Source of the DNA: an uncultured Ruminococcus sp.
GTDB taxonomy: Bacteria > Bacillota > Clostridia > Oscillospirales > Acutalibacteraceae
Direction: 5' to 3'
Assembly: GCA_902785555.1 (NCBI GenBank)
Contig: CACZZB010000007.1
Coordinates: 1 to 64,000, forward strand
Length of the DNA stretch: 64,000 bases
In this document: positions 1 through 8,393 of the stretch, one piece after another
Layout: each line of letters begins with the position of its first letter
Numbering within the stretch: position 1 is the first letter of the stretch
Translations under genes and position numbers: made by a program
Notes under the pieces: model-generated
Seen by the model: only the letters and a program-made list of their open reading frames with translations
Databases searched by the model: none
Told to the model about the DNA's origin: nothing

Positions 1-310
1 TTTCTACTATCAGTTACTAAGAATTTTTGTGTTGAAAAACGTAGGAACGGTATTCGTTTGCAAATGTGTAACTTGAAATTAAGTTAGTGCATATGGGGGG
101 AATCCCGCTGCCTTTGACCATCCCGCTATCCGAAGAACCGATTTCATTTTTTAACAAATCCAATACCTCCTGCCTGATGAAGTTGCTTGTCCCACTTTTC
201 AAATCGAAAAATTACATAGATTATGTATTCTTCCATTTATATTCTACTATTTAATAAATTTTTTATAAAGGGGGGTTCCAAAATGGAACACTTTTTTTTA
301 ATGAACAATA
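1..310. other. Window edge, no gene recognised
   Basis: This stretch precedes the first supported gene. A 61-codon frame on the minus strand (202 to 17, TTG start) is open but resembles nothing I recognise and has no convincing Shine-Dalgarno site, so it is not called. No repeat or RNA gene was seen. Confidence 0.4.
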
Positions 311-339
311 TTGTTTTTGCAGTTTATCTTTTATATAAT
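311..339 (+). promoter_or_regulatory. Promoter of the two-component operon
   Basis: A -35-like TTGTTT at 311-316 and a perfect -10 TATAAT at 334-339 are separated by 17 bases. The distance to the regulator start at 375 leaves a leader of roughly 30 nt. The -35 matches the sigma-A consensus at four of six positions. Confidence 0.55.
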
Positions 340-374
340 TGAGATAAGAAAATTATCAACAAGGAGTGTTAATA

Positions 375-974
375 GTGAAAATGTATTTTTCAGATCTGTT
401 AAAAAAGCTGCGAACTGAAAAAGAATTTACACAGCAGACATTGGCAAGAAAAATGTATGTGGATCGTTCTACGATAGCTCGGTGGGAAAATGGCAGCCGA
501 ATACCTAATACTATGATGATATCCAGGCTTGCCGATGTTTTAGGCGTGGAATTCATTATGCTGCTCTCCGCAGCCTTAGAAAGCGATGAATGTCCTAATG
601 TCATTATGGTAGACGACAGAAAACTTATCCTGACCGGTGGTCTGCCTATCTTAGAGAAGGTCATGCCCAACGCAGCTGTTACAGGCTTTACCAATGCAAA
701 TGACGCTATTGAATTTGCAAAGGAGAATCGGATCACACTTGCCTTTTTAGATATCGAACTGCGTGAAATGAGCGGACTGGAGCTGTGCCAAAAGCTGCTT
801 GAGATCAATCCCCGTACCAATATCGTATATTTGACCGCATACAGCGAATATTCTCTTGAAGCATGGAGTACGGGAGCAAGCGGCTTTATGCTGAAGCCTA
901 TCACACCCGAAGGCGTCATGGAACAGCTCAGGAACCTGAGATACCCGTTCCTGACAGGAGGCGAAGGTATATGA
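375..974 (+). CDS. Response regulator with N-terminal XRE helix-turn-helix and receiver domain
   Basis: About 199 residues. Residues 1-60 are an XRE/Cro helix-turn-helix (FTQQTLARKMYVDRSTIARW). Residues about 75-190 are a CheY-like receiver with the acidic pair MVDD, the phosphoacceptor Asp in FLDIELREMSG, the switch Thr in LTAYSEY and the invariant Lys in LKPI. The GTG at 375 was chosen because AAGGAG at 361-366 sits 8 nt upstream; the upstream GTG at 366 overlaps that site. The gene overlaps the next, a sensor kinase, by ATGA, so the kinase very likely phosphorylates this protein. The order DNA-binding then receiver is the reverse of most response regulators, and there is no C-terminal output domain. 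Targets are unknown. Confidence 0.85.
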   Translation: MKMYFSDLLKKLRTEKEFTQQTLARKMYVDRSTIARWENGSRIPNTMMISRLADVLGVEFIMLLSAALESDECPNVIMVDDRKLILTGGLPILEKVMPNAAVTGFTNANDAIEFAKENRITLAFLDIELREMSGLELCQKLLEINPRTNIVYLTAYSEYSLEAWSTGASGFMLKPITPEGVMEQLRNLRYPFLTGGEGI

Positions 975-2245
975 CCGGTTGGATCGTTAATGCTGCTTAT
1001 GCAATAAGCGGCGCAATGCTGGTGATGATGTCGATCGGTATTGCCTTTTCCGCCTTTATGCCTGCACTTGACCGTTGGAGCAGGGGATATTTCATCACGT
1101 TCTTTTCTGTTCTTCTTATATATGCCGGGATCATCTCTATTGATATGATGATCTATGATAATCCCGAAATGGCATCATTACTAAGAGTAATTGCAATTTC
1201 TGAATATCTGTGTTTTTCCGTGCTGACAGTTATGCCAATGCCCTTATTGCTTCATTGCTGCGGGGAAAAACAGCTGGACAGCGTGCTGCTGCGTGCCCAG
1301 ATAATGATGTGGTGCATATTTTGCATGATGCTGCTTGCTACTCAGCTTTGTGATATGTTCTACTATGTTTCATCAGACAATCAGTACTATCGCGATCCGT
1401 TGTTTCCGCTTATGATATCTCCGCTGGCAGTTATAATGATCATAAACACAACAGCACTGATCATAAAACGAAAAAAAATCTCAAAAAGATTTTTCTTAGC
1501 TCTTCTTATCTATATACTGCCCACAACGATCTTTATTATCATGTATATGTTTTTCGATGGTGTCGATATCTTACTTTCATTCTGGATGACTCTTTGTGCA
1601 ATGACAATGTTCGCTCTTATCCTTACGGATAATATGAAAAAATATATGCAGCAACAGCGTGAAATTGCAAATCAGCGTGCCAGCATTATGATTTTGCAGA
1701 TGAGACCTCACTTCATTTATAACACCATGATGGGCATTTACTACCTTTGCGACCAGGATTCCAACAAGGCGAAGCAGGTCACGCTGGATTTCACCACTTA
1801 TCTGCGTAAAAACTTTGCTGCCATCGCAAGCGAGGACACCATTCCTTTTTCAGCAGAGTTGGAGCATACCCGAGCTTACCTTGCCGTTGAACAGGCACAG
1901 TTTGAGGACAGTCTTTTTGTCAGCTTTGATACGCCGCATACCCTGTTCCGTCTGCCGCCGCTGACGCTGCAGCCTATCGTAGAGAACGCTGTCAAGCACG
2001 GCTTGAACGCAAGCAGTGATCCTATCCACATAACTGTCATCACCCGACAGACAACTACGGCAAGCGAGATTATTGTCGAAGATGACGGTCCGGGCTTTAA
2101 GCCTGCTGATGACAATGAGCCGCATATTGCCCTGAATAATATCCGGGAAAGGCTTGAACTGATGTGCAAAGGTAAATTGGATATCACGGCACGTAAAGGT
2201 GGAGGTACGATAGTGAAGGTGACGATACCTGTGTCAAATAAATGA
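971..2245 (+). CDS. Sensor histidine kinase, LytS/YesM-like (HisKA_7TM-type membrane domain)
   Basis: About 424 residues. The first 225 residues hold six or seven hydrophobic helices, followed by a short linker and a His_kinase domain with the phosphoacceptor His in RPHFIYN. The C-terminal HATPase_c domain shows the N-box PIVENAVKHG and G-box EDDGPGF. The ATG at 971 overlaps the regulator's stop and has GGAGG upstream at 957-961. Family knowledge says such kinases sense peptides or envelope state and phosphorylate the adjacent regulator. The ligand is not evident. Confidence 0.88.
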   Translation: MTGWIVNAAYAISGAMLVMMSIGIAFSAFMPALDRWSRGYFITFFSVLLIYAGIISIDMMIYDNPEMASLLRVIAISEYLCFSVLTVMPMPLLLHCCGEKQLDSVLLRAQIMMWCIFCMMLLATQLCDMFYYVSSDNQYYRDPLFPLMISPLAVIMIINTTALIIKRKKISKRFFLALLIYILPTTIFIIMYMFFDGVDILLSFWMTLCAMTMFALILTDNMKKYMQQQREIANQRASIMILQMRPHFIYNTMMGIYYLCDQDSNKAKQVTLDFTTYLRKNFAAIASEDTIPFSAELEHTRAYLAVEQAQFEDSLFVSFDTPHTLFRLPPLTLQPIVENAVKHGLNASSDPIHITVITRQTTTASEIIVEDDGPGFKPADDNEPHIALNNIRERLELMCKGKLDITARKGGGTIVKVTIPVSNK

Positions 2246-2316
2246 TCGTGGTGACAAGAGCAAGAGATTTCCGGTTTATAAAATATCCAAAGAAAGCAAA
2301 GTTCACTGTAATGATA

Positions 2317-2740
2317 TAATCCCCATAGAGTAGACACTTGAAAAACAAAAATTTTCAGGTCTACTTTATGGGGATTAATCTATGTCAAAACAAACTCATG
2401 CGGATATTACACCTCAAGTCCGTATGCAGAATAAAAAGATACAATTATATCAAGTCCACACCCGAAATAACTGCCGAGAATATTCTTAACAGGAATTTTC
2501 ATGCAGACAGACCAAATGTGAAATGGCTGACAGATGTTACGGAATTCAAGTATTATGTCGGTACACAAGTCAAAAAAATCTACCTGAGTGCCATCCTCGC
2601 TGTATGACAGACGAATCGTATCGTTCAGAATCGGAAACAGCAACAACAATCCACTCGTATTTGAAACCTTTGATGAAGCTGTCCGCCGTAATCCCGAGCT
2701 GCAAAGTTTGTCAAATTTTTCTTTGAATACCATAAAAATT
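2317..2740 (+). pseudogene. IS3-family (IS150-like) transposase OrfB remnant
   Basis: Two reading frames together encode a piece of an IS3-family DDE integrase: frame one gives HADRPNVKWLTDVTEFKYY and KKIYLSAIL up to about 2607, and a second frame from about 2588 gives LYDRRIVSFRIGNSNNNPLV and FETFDEAVRRNPE. A frameshift lies near 2600 and most of the integrase is missing. A 19-nt imperfect inverted repeat (2317-2335 with 2359-2377) lies at the left edge and may be the surviving terminal repeat or a hairpin. The element is inactive. Confidence 0.8.
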
Positions 2741-2791
2741 CTCCGTTCATTATCTTTATTATCAATAATTATATCAAAATTTTTACAGATA

Positions 2792-2818
2792 TGAAACCTT
2801 TTTTCAACAAAAACCGTC
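2792..2818 (+). promoter_or_regulatory. Putative ECF-type autoregulated promoter
   Basis: TGAAAC at 2792-2797 and CGTC at 2815-2818 are separated by 17 bases. This closely matches the SigW-class ECF promoter pattern (TGAAAC, 16-17 bases, CGTA). It lies just upstream of an ECF sigma gene, so autoregulation is a reasonable inference. Confidence 0.6.
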
Positions 2819-2861
2819 TATAATAACAGAAGTACTTCTGAAAACGGGGAGGTCAGAATGA

Positions 2862-3407
2862 TTGAATGAAATAAAAAAACTTGCCCTGCGTTTAAAAAAA
2901 CATGACGAAAACGCTTTAAGACAAATTATTATAAAATATACACCGCTTATTACAGCGATAATATGCAATATTTTCAACGGCTCTCTTTCAAAAGAGGATA
3001 TTGAAGAAACTGTTTCAGATACATTTGTGGCTTTATGGAAAAATGCCGACAATTTCGAGCCTGAAAAACTTTCGGGCTATCTCTGCACTATCGCTAAATC
3101 AAAAGCCTTTGACCGACTTTCAAAGAAACATATCACTTTTGACGACATTGATGAAGTCAACATTCAGGACGATTTTTCCCTTTATGAAACTGTCGAAACA
3201 AAGGAAATTACACGAGAACTTAAAAAAGCCATTTCTACTATAAACGAGCCTGACCGTGAAATACTGATACGTCACTATTTTTATTACCAGAAAATTGAGG
3301 ATATTTCAAAAGCCATGAATATTCCACAGGCTACCGTTAAAGTGAAACTGCACCGCACACGCAAAAAATTAAAAAAATATCTTACGGAAAGGGGTTTTTC
3401 TCTATGA
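2862..3407 (+). CDS. RNA polymerase sigma factor, ECF subfamily
   Basis: 181 residues, normal ECF length. Region 2 spans about residues 20-85 (EDIEETVSDTFVALWKN, then a DRLSK end) and region 4 spans about 115-178 with the helix-turn-helix EDISKAMNIPQATVKVKLHR. The TTG start is supported by GGGGAGG at 2847-2853 about 9 nt upstream; the ATG at 2858 is in a frame that stops at once. It overlaps the anti-sigma gene by ATGA. It probably directs transcription of this five-gene operon from the promoter at 2792. Confidence 0.92.
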   Translation: MNEIKKLALRLKKHDENALRQIIIKYTPLITAIICNIFNGSLSKEDIEETVSDTFVALWKNADNFEPEKLSGYLCTIAKSKAFDRLSKKHITFDDIDEVNIQDDFSLYETVETKEITRELKKAISTINEPDREILIRHYFYYQKIEDISKAMNIPQATVKVKLHRTRKKLKKYLTERGFSL

Positions 3408-4702
3408 AATTGCATGAGCTTTTCAACGGCATTGATGATACTTTCGGACTTGAAAATGAATTTCAGTCAGATTATGTTGATACCAATAAAATCATATCCA
3501 TAACAAATGAAAAATTAGGTATCAATCAAAAAAAGCCGTTTCCGAAAATCAAATTTATCTTTCTGTTTGCGGCAACTTTTATAGCTCTGTCTGCTGTTAT
3601 AGGTGTATCTGCCGTAATTAAAAATAATACTGCCGATACATTTGATGATATTTTTTCAGGCGAACCGAATTCAGTCGGACTTTATGAAAGCAGTCATATC
3701 AGTTTTTCAAGTCCCGATGAACATTTACAGGTAGATGTAATTGGAATTACTGCCGATAATCTGAATGTCTATGCCATGCTGAAAGCTACTCATAAAGACG
3801 GTTCGCCTTTTGCAGAAGATGATTATATTTACGGTCTTTATGCAGCTCAAGGAGATTTTTATGATGATAATTACCGAAGTTCAATAAAATGCAGAACAAA
3901 AGACGGTGAACCTTTAGGAAATATTGGTATTGCAGGAGGTTATACAAACAAATATTTTCTGAGTGATGACCGCACCGAAATGAAAATATATTTAAGCGTT
4001 GATGTCGGGGGATTAAATGCACAGGGCGGTGAAATTACTTATAAAAACGTCAATTACACGGCACAGAAAATATATGACATAAAAGAAAGCTTTGATGAAG
4101 TCACCAATCAAACTTGGATAGACAATATGGATTTGCTTGAAAACGAAAATGAAAATTACCATATCATTCGCACAGGTGACAGTTATGTGCTTTGCAGAAC
4201 GGTTCAAAAAACTTTTGACCTGCCGTTTGAGATAACTTTTTCACTCGATTACAGCGTTGAAAATAATATATGGCTCAACCCGTCCCGAATAAGTGCAACA
4301 AATATTTTAACGCCTGTTGCAACAGATTTCAGTGCCGTTATATCCAATTTCAGCCTTGATATAAAAAGTTCGTGTTCACCGTCAACCGCTGTTAAAGCAA
4401 CTCCCGATGAGAATTTTCACCTTGTCAATTTCCTTGACATCGACAGCAAAAATTCAATCATTACTCTTGACGACGGTACAAGCTATTATCTTGTAATGAC
4501 TGCCGGTGGCGGTGGCATAAACGAAAATACCAATCGTTTTGAAGAACATATTAAATTTCAGTATAAGACCGTTCCCGACCCCGCACTTGCAGATGAAATT
4601 ATTGTCATTGATACCCGTAAAATCAAGCAAATCACCATCAACGGTGATATTATCTACACGAAAGGAGAGTTTGAAAATGTGGATAAAACTGATATTCCTT
4701 AA
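3404..4702 (+). CDS. Anti-sigma factor-like membrane protein (DUF4179-type)
   Basis: 432 residues. A cytoplasmic N-terminal segment of about 45 residues is followed by one membrane helix (IKFIFLFAATFIALSAVIGV) and a large extracytoplasmic part. This is the layout of the DUF4179 proteins that follow ECF sigma genes in Clostridia and are taken to be their anti-sigma factors. The start overlaps the sigma gene (ATGA), and its 3' end overlaps the next gene by 26 nt, which suggests translational coupling. The binding of the sigma factor is inferred from position. Confidence 0.72.
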   Translation: MKLHELFNGIDDTFGLENEFQSDYVDTNKIISITNEKLGINQKKPFPKIKFIFLFAATFIALSAVIGVSAVIKNNTADTFDDIFSGEPNSVGLYESSHISFSSPDEHLQVDVIGITADNLNVYAMLKATHKDGSPFAEDDYIYGLYAAQGDFYDDNYRSSIKCRTKDGEPLGNIGIAGGYTNKYFLSDDRTEMKIYLSVDVGGLNAQGGEITYKNVNYTAQKIYDIKESFDEVTNQTWIDNMDLLENENENYHIIRTGDSYVLCRTVQKTFDLPFEITFSLDYSVENNIWLNPSRISATNILTPVATDFSAVISNFSLDIKSSCSPSTAVKATPDENFHLVNFLDIDSKNSIITLDDGTSYYLVMTAGGGGINENTNRFEEHIKFQYKTVPDPALADEIIVIDTRKIKQITINGDIIYTKGEFENVDKTDIP

Positions 4703-5918
4703 CGTCAGGGATTTCCTCAAAAACAAGCCTGTTTTATTTTTATTCATCATCATTTCACAGATAATCTGTATCATATCGGCATTCACTGTCGCCGGAATGA
4801 TAGACGCTGTTACACAACCACCCGATGTAAAAGATGACCGTTCCTATTGGGAAAAATCTTTTCAAGTCGATTTTACAAATTACAACATTGATGAAGAAAA
4901 ATGGTTCGCAACCATTTTTGACGAAAATTCAGGTAAAATGATATATCGTGGCACAGACGAAAATATATATTCAAAATATGAAGATGAACAACATTACATT
5001 GGATATCTCGATAATCTGCCCGTAAATCTTGATGAACTTCCGAAATATAAATATGTCAAAGAAAAACTTGACCGCATACTCAAAGCCATAGGTTCTCATT
5101 ATTTGAGTATGCACATGACAGGATTTACACCTAAAGAAAATTTTTTCAGATATTTTTCAATCAGCGGTGACGAAAAACAATATTATCCCGACCTCGATAA
5201 AAACGGAATAGCCTTTTCAATAAATGAACAATTTACATTTGCCGATATTGGCATTCAAGAAGGTAATATTCTTAAATTGGGTAATACGAAATATAAAATA
5301 AACAAGATTTCTTACAGCGAACATGGAAATTCAGGCACTGAATTCTATATGCTTTCGGAAGATGCCGATGATGATTTCACTGTCGGTTTTCTGACGATAC
5401 AAGTTGACGATACTCTCACGGGTGATGAACTCGGCACTATCTCCGATATGATACAAAAGGAATTTCAAGGGCTGACAACGAATTTTGAAGAACCTAAACC
5501 TAAGCCCCTTATGGAAAAACAATTCAACAATATGATATATGTCGTTTCATTTATACTCATGGCAGTCATGATGCTGAATTTGTCAAGGCTTTATACATAT
5601 ATCCTTGCAAAAAGAAAAAATACTCTTTGTATCTGTTCACTTTGCGGAGGCACGAAAGCAAAAATCTTTGCAATTCTCTTGACTGAAATCATGCTGATAC
5701 TGATTTTTTCATATATAGTCGGATTTTTGATATTCCGTTTCGGCATTATGCAGATGATAGGCACAGTTTATCCTACATTCCTTGAATTTTTCGATTTGCG
5801 TATATGTGCGATAATTTTAGGTTCGTATGTGCTTTTCAGTGCATTTGTAATGAGCCTTTGCATACTTTCCATGATAGACAAGCCTGTCAATGAACTCAGA
5901 AAGGAGGGCGGAATATGA
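4677..5918 (+). CDS. FtsX-like ABC transporter permease, first subunit
   Basis: About 413 residues. One N-terminal membrane helix (residues about 17-40), an extracytoplasmic domain of some 240 residues, then three C-terminal helices make the MacB/FtsX layout. The ATG at 4677 is preceded by AAAGGAGAG at 4661-4669. The stop overlaps the start of the second permease. No other function is evident; with the next two genes it forms a complete non-canonical ABC unit, of the kind used for antimicrobial peptide resistance or lipoprotein and peptide handling. Confidence 0.8.
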   Translation: MWIKLIFLNVRDFLKNKPVLFLFIIISQIICIISAFTVAGMIDAVTQPPDVKDDRSYWEKSFQVDFTNYNIDEEKWFATIFDENSGKMIYRGTDENIYSKYEDEQHYIGYLDNLPVNLDELPKYKYVKEKLDRILKAIGSHYLSMHMTGFTPKENFFRYFSISGDEKQYYPDLDKNGIAFSINEQFTFADIGIQEGNILKLGNTKYKINKISYSEHGNSGTEFYMLSEDADDDFTVGFLTIQVDDTLTGDELGTISDMIQKEFQGLTTNFEEPKPKPLMEKQFNNMIYVVSFILMAVMMLNLSRLYTYILAKRKNTLCICSLCGGTKAKIFAILLTEIMLILIFSYIVGFLIFRFGIMQMIGTVYPTFLEFFDLRICAIILGSYVLFSAFVMSLCILSMIDKPVNELRKEGGI

Positions 5919-7207
5919 GATATATTCATTTAGCCTTGGGAATGATGAAAAAAAGATGGCTTTTCACGGTCATTATAATTATCGAAATAGCTGTTCTGCT
6001 TATCCTCACAAACATAATGATAGCTACTGCAAACAGTAAATATATGCTTTACGAGCCGTATAAAGATTTACTCAAAGAAAATGGAATTGTACTTGATGTA
6101 TCAAGCCTGAATATGCTTGAATGTGATAACGATGATATAAAGCCGTTTCTTGAAAAATTTCCCGATTTGAGAAATGTAGAAAAATTCCTTGAAAAGAAAC
6201 TTGATGTAAAAATTCATCATTCAGATGAACTTTCATTTATGGTGCAGACAGGTCCACGTTCTGCAATGTACAGGGACAAGGGCAATATGATTTCATATAT
6301 TCTTCTTGATAAAGATATTCTTGAAAAATGGAAACTTCCGCTTTCATGTGGTCGCTATCCCCTTTCGGAAAGAAACGCTGACGGAGAAATTGAAATTCTC
6401 ATATCGGGCGGTACTGATGCAAGTTTAAATCAAGTTTACAATACACCGTCAGGCAAAATGCGTGTTGTGGGAATTCTTACGGATAATACATATAAACCTG
6501 TTGCAAGTGCAGGGTATGATGACGGTATAGAACATGGTGTTGACTTTGAAAGTATTTTCAATTACTGTGTACCACTGGATATCGAAACAAATTTGGGCGG
6601 ACCTTTTGCCATAGCTGCAAAGGAACTTTTTTCCCAAGGCGATACGGGTTACGGCACAGACGGCTACAATATCATACCCAACTCTGTATGGTTTGTGATA
6701 TACGGTGATGTAAGTGATGAAGATTTTAAATCCAAGACGGAATATTTAAGTACAGTCGGCATGATACGACCAAATCAGACACTTGCAACGCTTGCACAGG
6801 CTACCGAACAGAAAATAAATGATATTTATTACAGAATGTTTCCTATGATAATCACGGCTGTCATAATGGTTTTGCTGGGTTCGATAGGTTCATCTGCAAT
6901 ATCCGCCATAAGACAAATTCGTACATTTGGAATATTTTTTCTTTGCGGCTGCCGCAAGAAAGATTGTATTTTCATAATGAGTGCAGAAATGTTTATGATT
7001 CTTGTTATATCAACAATTTTAGCAGTAACAGGAATTGTCATTATGCAGAAACTCAATTTTGAATATCTCATAGGAATGACTTTCGGCATGATGAATATTA
7101 TTGTGAGCATATCATTGATAGTGCTGATATTCATACTTTCACTGATACTGCCTTTCGGAATTATCAAAACATCTTCACCTGTACTGACGTTAAAGGAGCG
7201 TGTCTGA
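5915..7207 (+). CDS. FtsX-like ABC transporter permease, second subunit
   Basis: 430 residues with the same topology as its neighbour: an N-terminal helix (LFTVIIIIEIAVLLILTNIM), a long extracytoplasmic region and three C-terminal helices. It starts at an ATGA overlap with the first permease, with AAGGAGG upstream. The two permeases are diverged in sequence, so a heterodimer is likely. Confidence 0.8.
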   Translation: MRYIHLALGMMKKRWLFTVIIIIEIAVLLILTNIMIATANSKYMLYEPYKDLLKENGIVLDVSSLNMLECDNDDIKPFLEKFPDLRNVEKFLEKKLDVKIHHSDELSFMVQTGPRSAMYRDKGNMISYILLDKDILEKWKLPLSCGRYPLSERNADGEIEILISGGTDASLNQVYNTPSGKMRVVGILTDNTYKPVASAGYDDGIEHGVDFESIFNYCVPLDIETNLGGPFAIAAKELFSQGDTGYGTDGYNIIPNSVWFVIYGDVSDEDFKSKTEYLSTVGMIRPNQTLATLAQATEQKINDIYYRMFPMIITAVIMVLLGSIGSSAISAIRQIRTFGIFFLCGCRKKDCIFIMSAEMFMILVISTILAVTGIVIMQKLNFEYLIGMTFGMMNIIVSISLIVLIFILSLILPFGIIKTSSPVLTLKERV

Positions 7208-7209
7208 AT

Positions 7210-7866
7210 ATGATAGAAATAAAAAATCTCACCAAGACCTATAACTATAAAAAAGCCAATGCCTTTACTGCACTAACAGATATTTCACTGACCGTTAATG
7301 ACGGTGAAATGCTGGCTGTCATAGGAAAATCCGGTGCGGGAAAGTCAACTTTACTGCATATTATCGGCTGTATAGATACCTTTGAGAAAGGCGAATACAT
7401 ACTTGACGGCATAGATGTCCATAAGCTGTCGGATAAAAGGCTTGCAAAAATAAGAAATGAAAAAGTCGGTATCGTCATGCAGGATTTTGCACTTGTGGAA
7501 GAATACACGGTTCTTGAAAATGTAAAGATACCGCTGTATTTTTCCAAAAAGCGTAATGCAAATGCCCTTGCACTTTTGGCTCTGGAAAAAACAGGTATCA
7601 GTGAACTTGCAAACAAGCCTGTCAATAAGCTGTCGGGCGGTCAGAAACAGCGTACCGCTATTGCAAGGGCTATTGTAAATGAGCCGTCATTTATACTTGC
7701 AGACGAGCCTACAGGAGCTTTGGATACAAAAACTTCCTCTGAAATTATGTCACTTTTCAAGAAACTTAACAATGACGGAAAGACAATTATTATCATCACC
7801 CATGATAATAATATTGCGGAAATGTGCCAAAGAAAAATAGAGATTTCCGATGGCAGAATCGTATAA
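7210..7866 (+). CDS. ABC transporter ATP-binding protein, LolD/MacB type
   Basis: 218 residues, one complete nucleotide-binding domain. Walker A is GKSGAGKST, the signature is LSGGQKQR, Walker B is FILADEPTGALD and the H-loop is IITHD. It begins 2 nt after the second permease and ends the operon. It would power the two FtsX-like permeases. Confidence 0.95.
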   Translation: MIEIKNLTKTYNYKKANAFTALTDISLTVNDGEMLAVIGKSGAGKSTLLHIIGCIDTFEKGEYILDGIDVHKLSDKRLAKIRNEKVGIVMQDFALVEEYTVLENVKIPLYFSKKRNANALALLALEKTGISELANKPVNKLSGGQKQRTAIARAIVNEPSFILADEPTGALDTKTSSEIMSLFKKLNNDGKTIIIITHDNNIAEMCQRKIEISDGRIV

Positions 7867-7989
7867 TTTAAAGACGGCACAAACTATTGATTTTTCATTA
7901 CTTGACAATATTCATATTATGTGTGATAATTATAAATGTTTCATTTATTTCTTTTATATCCTTGAATGTATTTATTGTATTATATGTTA

Positions 7990-8045
7990 TATACTCTCAC
8001 GCCTACGCTGACGCTTAGAGGCGTGGGAGTTCTTGCTAATTTGGG
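7990..8045. repeat. IS200/IS605-like end remnant (PATE-like), copy 1
   Basis: A hairpin CACGCCT (7998-8004) with AGGCGTG (8019-8025) encloses ACGCTGACGCTTAG and is followed by GGGAGTTCTTGCTAATTTGG. The same pattern recurs at 24620-24676. Such hairpins with this loop resemble the ends of IS200/IS605-type elements. No transposase gene is left beside it. Confidence 0.5.
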
Positions 8046-8182
8046 ATAACTTAACTGGTAATGAAATCCGTATACCAATTCCGACAAGGCTCGCTGACAT
8101 AGAAACAAAAATAAAAAGAAAGACGATAACTCGGTTTGTCAATGTTATGTAAAATAAAAAAACCGATCATAATGACCGGCTA

Positions 8183-8211
8183 TTGAAAAAATGTTTTGAT
8201 AATGCTAAAAT
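8183..8211 (+). promoter_or_regulatory. Candidate promoter for the SDR operon
   Basis: TTGAAA at 8183-8188 and TAAAAT at 8206-8211 are 17 bases apart. A transcript from here would run through the opposite-strand RNA at 8215-8348 and into the gene at 8394, so the two transcripts would be antisense over about 130 nt. Confidence 0.45.
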
Positions 8212-8214
8212 AAT

Positions 8215-8348
8215 AAAAAAGGACGGTGGAGTTAAACCACCGTCTTCCCGTCGAGCGGAACGGACTGCTCTTGCGTTGAGCTATACCTTTTATCGGACGG
8301 CAAGCCGTTTCTTCCCGTGAGGTGGGAGATTTTATATAAACTACCGAT
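8215..8348 (-). ncRNA. Unidentified structured small RNA with its own promoter and terminator
   Basis: On the minus strand a strong promoter (8355-8383) would start a transcript near 8348 that ends at a 9-bp GC-rich hairpin (GGACGGTGG at 8221-8229 with CCACCGTC at 8237-8244) followed by six U residues. Inside are several potential helices: AUCGG with CCGAU, UCCC with GGGA, ACGG with CCGU, GCUC with GAGC, and CCGUU with GACGG. No open frame with a ribosome site was seen in it. A run resembles tRNA (UAGCUCAACGCAAGAGCAG) but no acceptor stem or full cloverleaf forms. Function is unknown; a transposon-associated RNA is one alternative. Confidence 0.6.
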
Positions 8349-8354
8349 ATTTGT

Positions 8355-8383
8355 ATTATACAATATTTTGTTGTTATCGTCAA
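8355..8383 (-). promoter_or_regulatory. Strong sigma-A promoter of the small RNA
   Basis: Reading the minus strand, TTGACG (8383-8378) and TATAAT (8360-8355) are separated by exactly 17 bases. The -35 box overlaps the Shine-Dalgarno region of the oppositely oriented gene at 8394. Confidence 0.75.
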
Positions 8384-8393
8384 GGAGTTTGAT

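Noticed and set aside
17-202. Small minus-strand gene
   Set aside because: Open frame only; no ribosome site and no recognisable family.
356-919. Minus-strand gene opposite the response regulator
   Set aside because: The plus strand has clear HTH and receiver domains; the opposite frame has no family signal.
8221-8292. tRNA gene on the minus strand
   Set aside because: A D-arm-like and T-arm-like stretch is present, but no 7-bp acceptor stem forms, the anticodon loop is one base short, and the T-arm is part of a 9-bp terminator stem.
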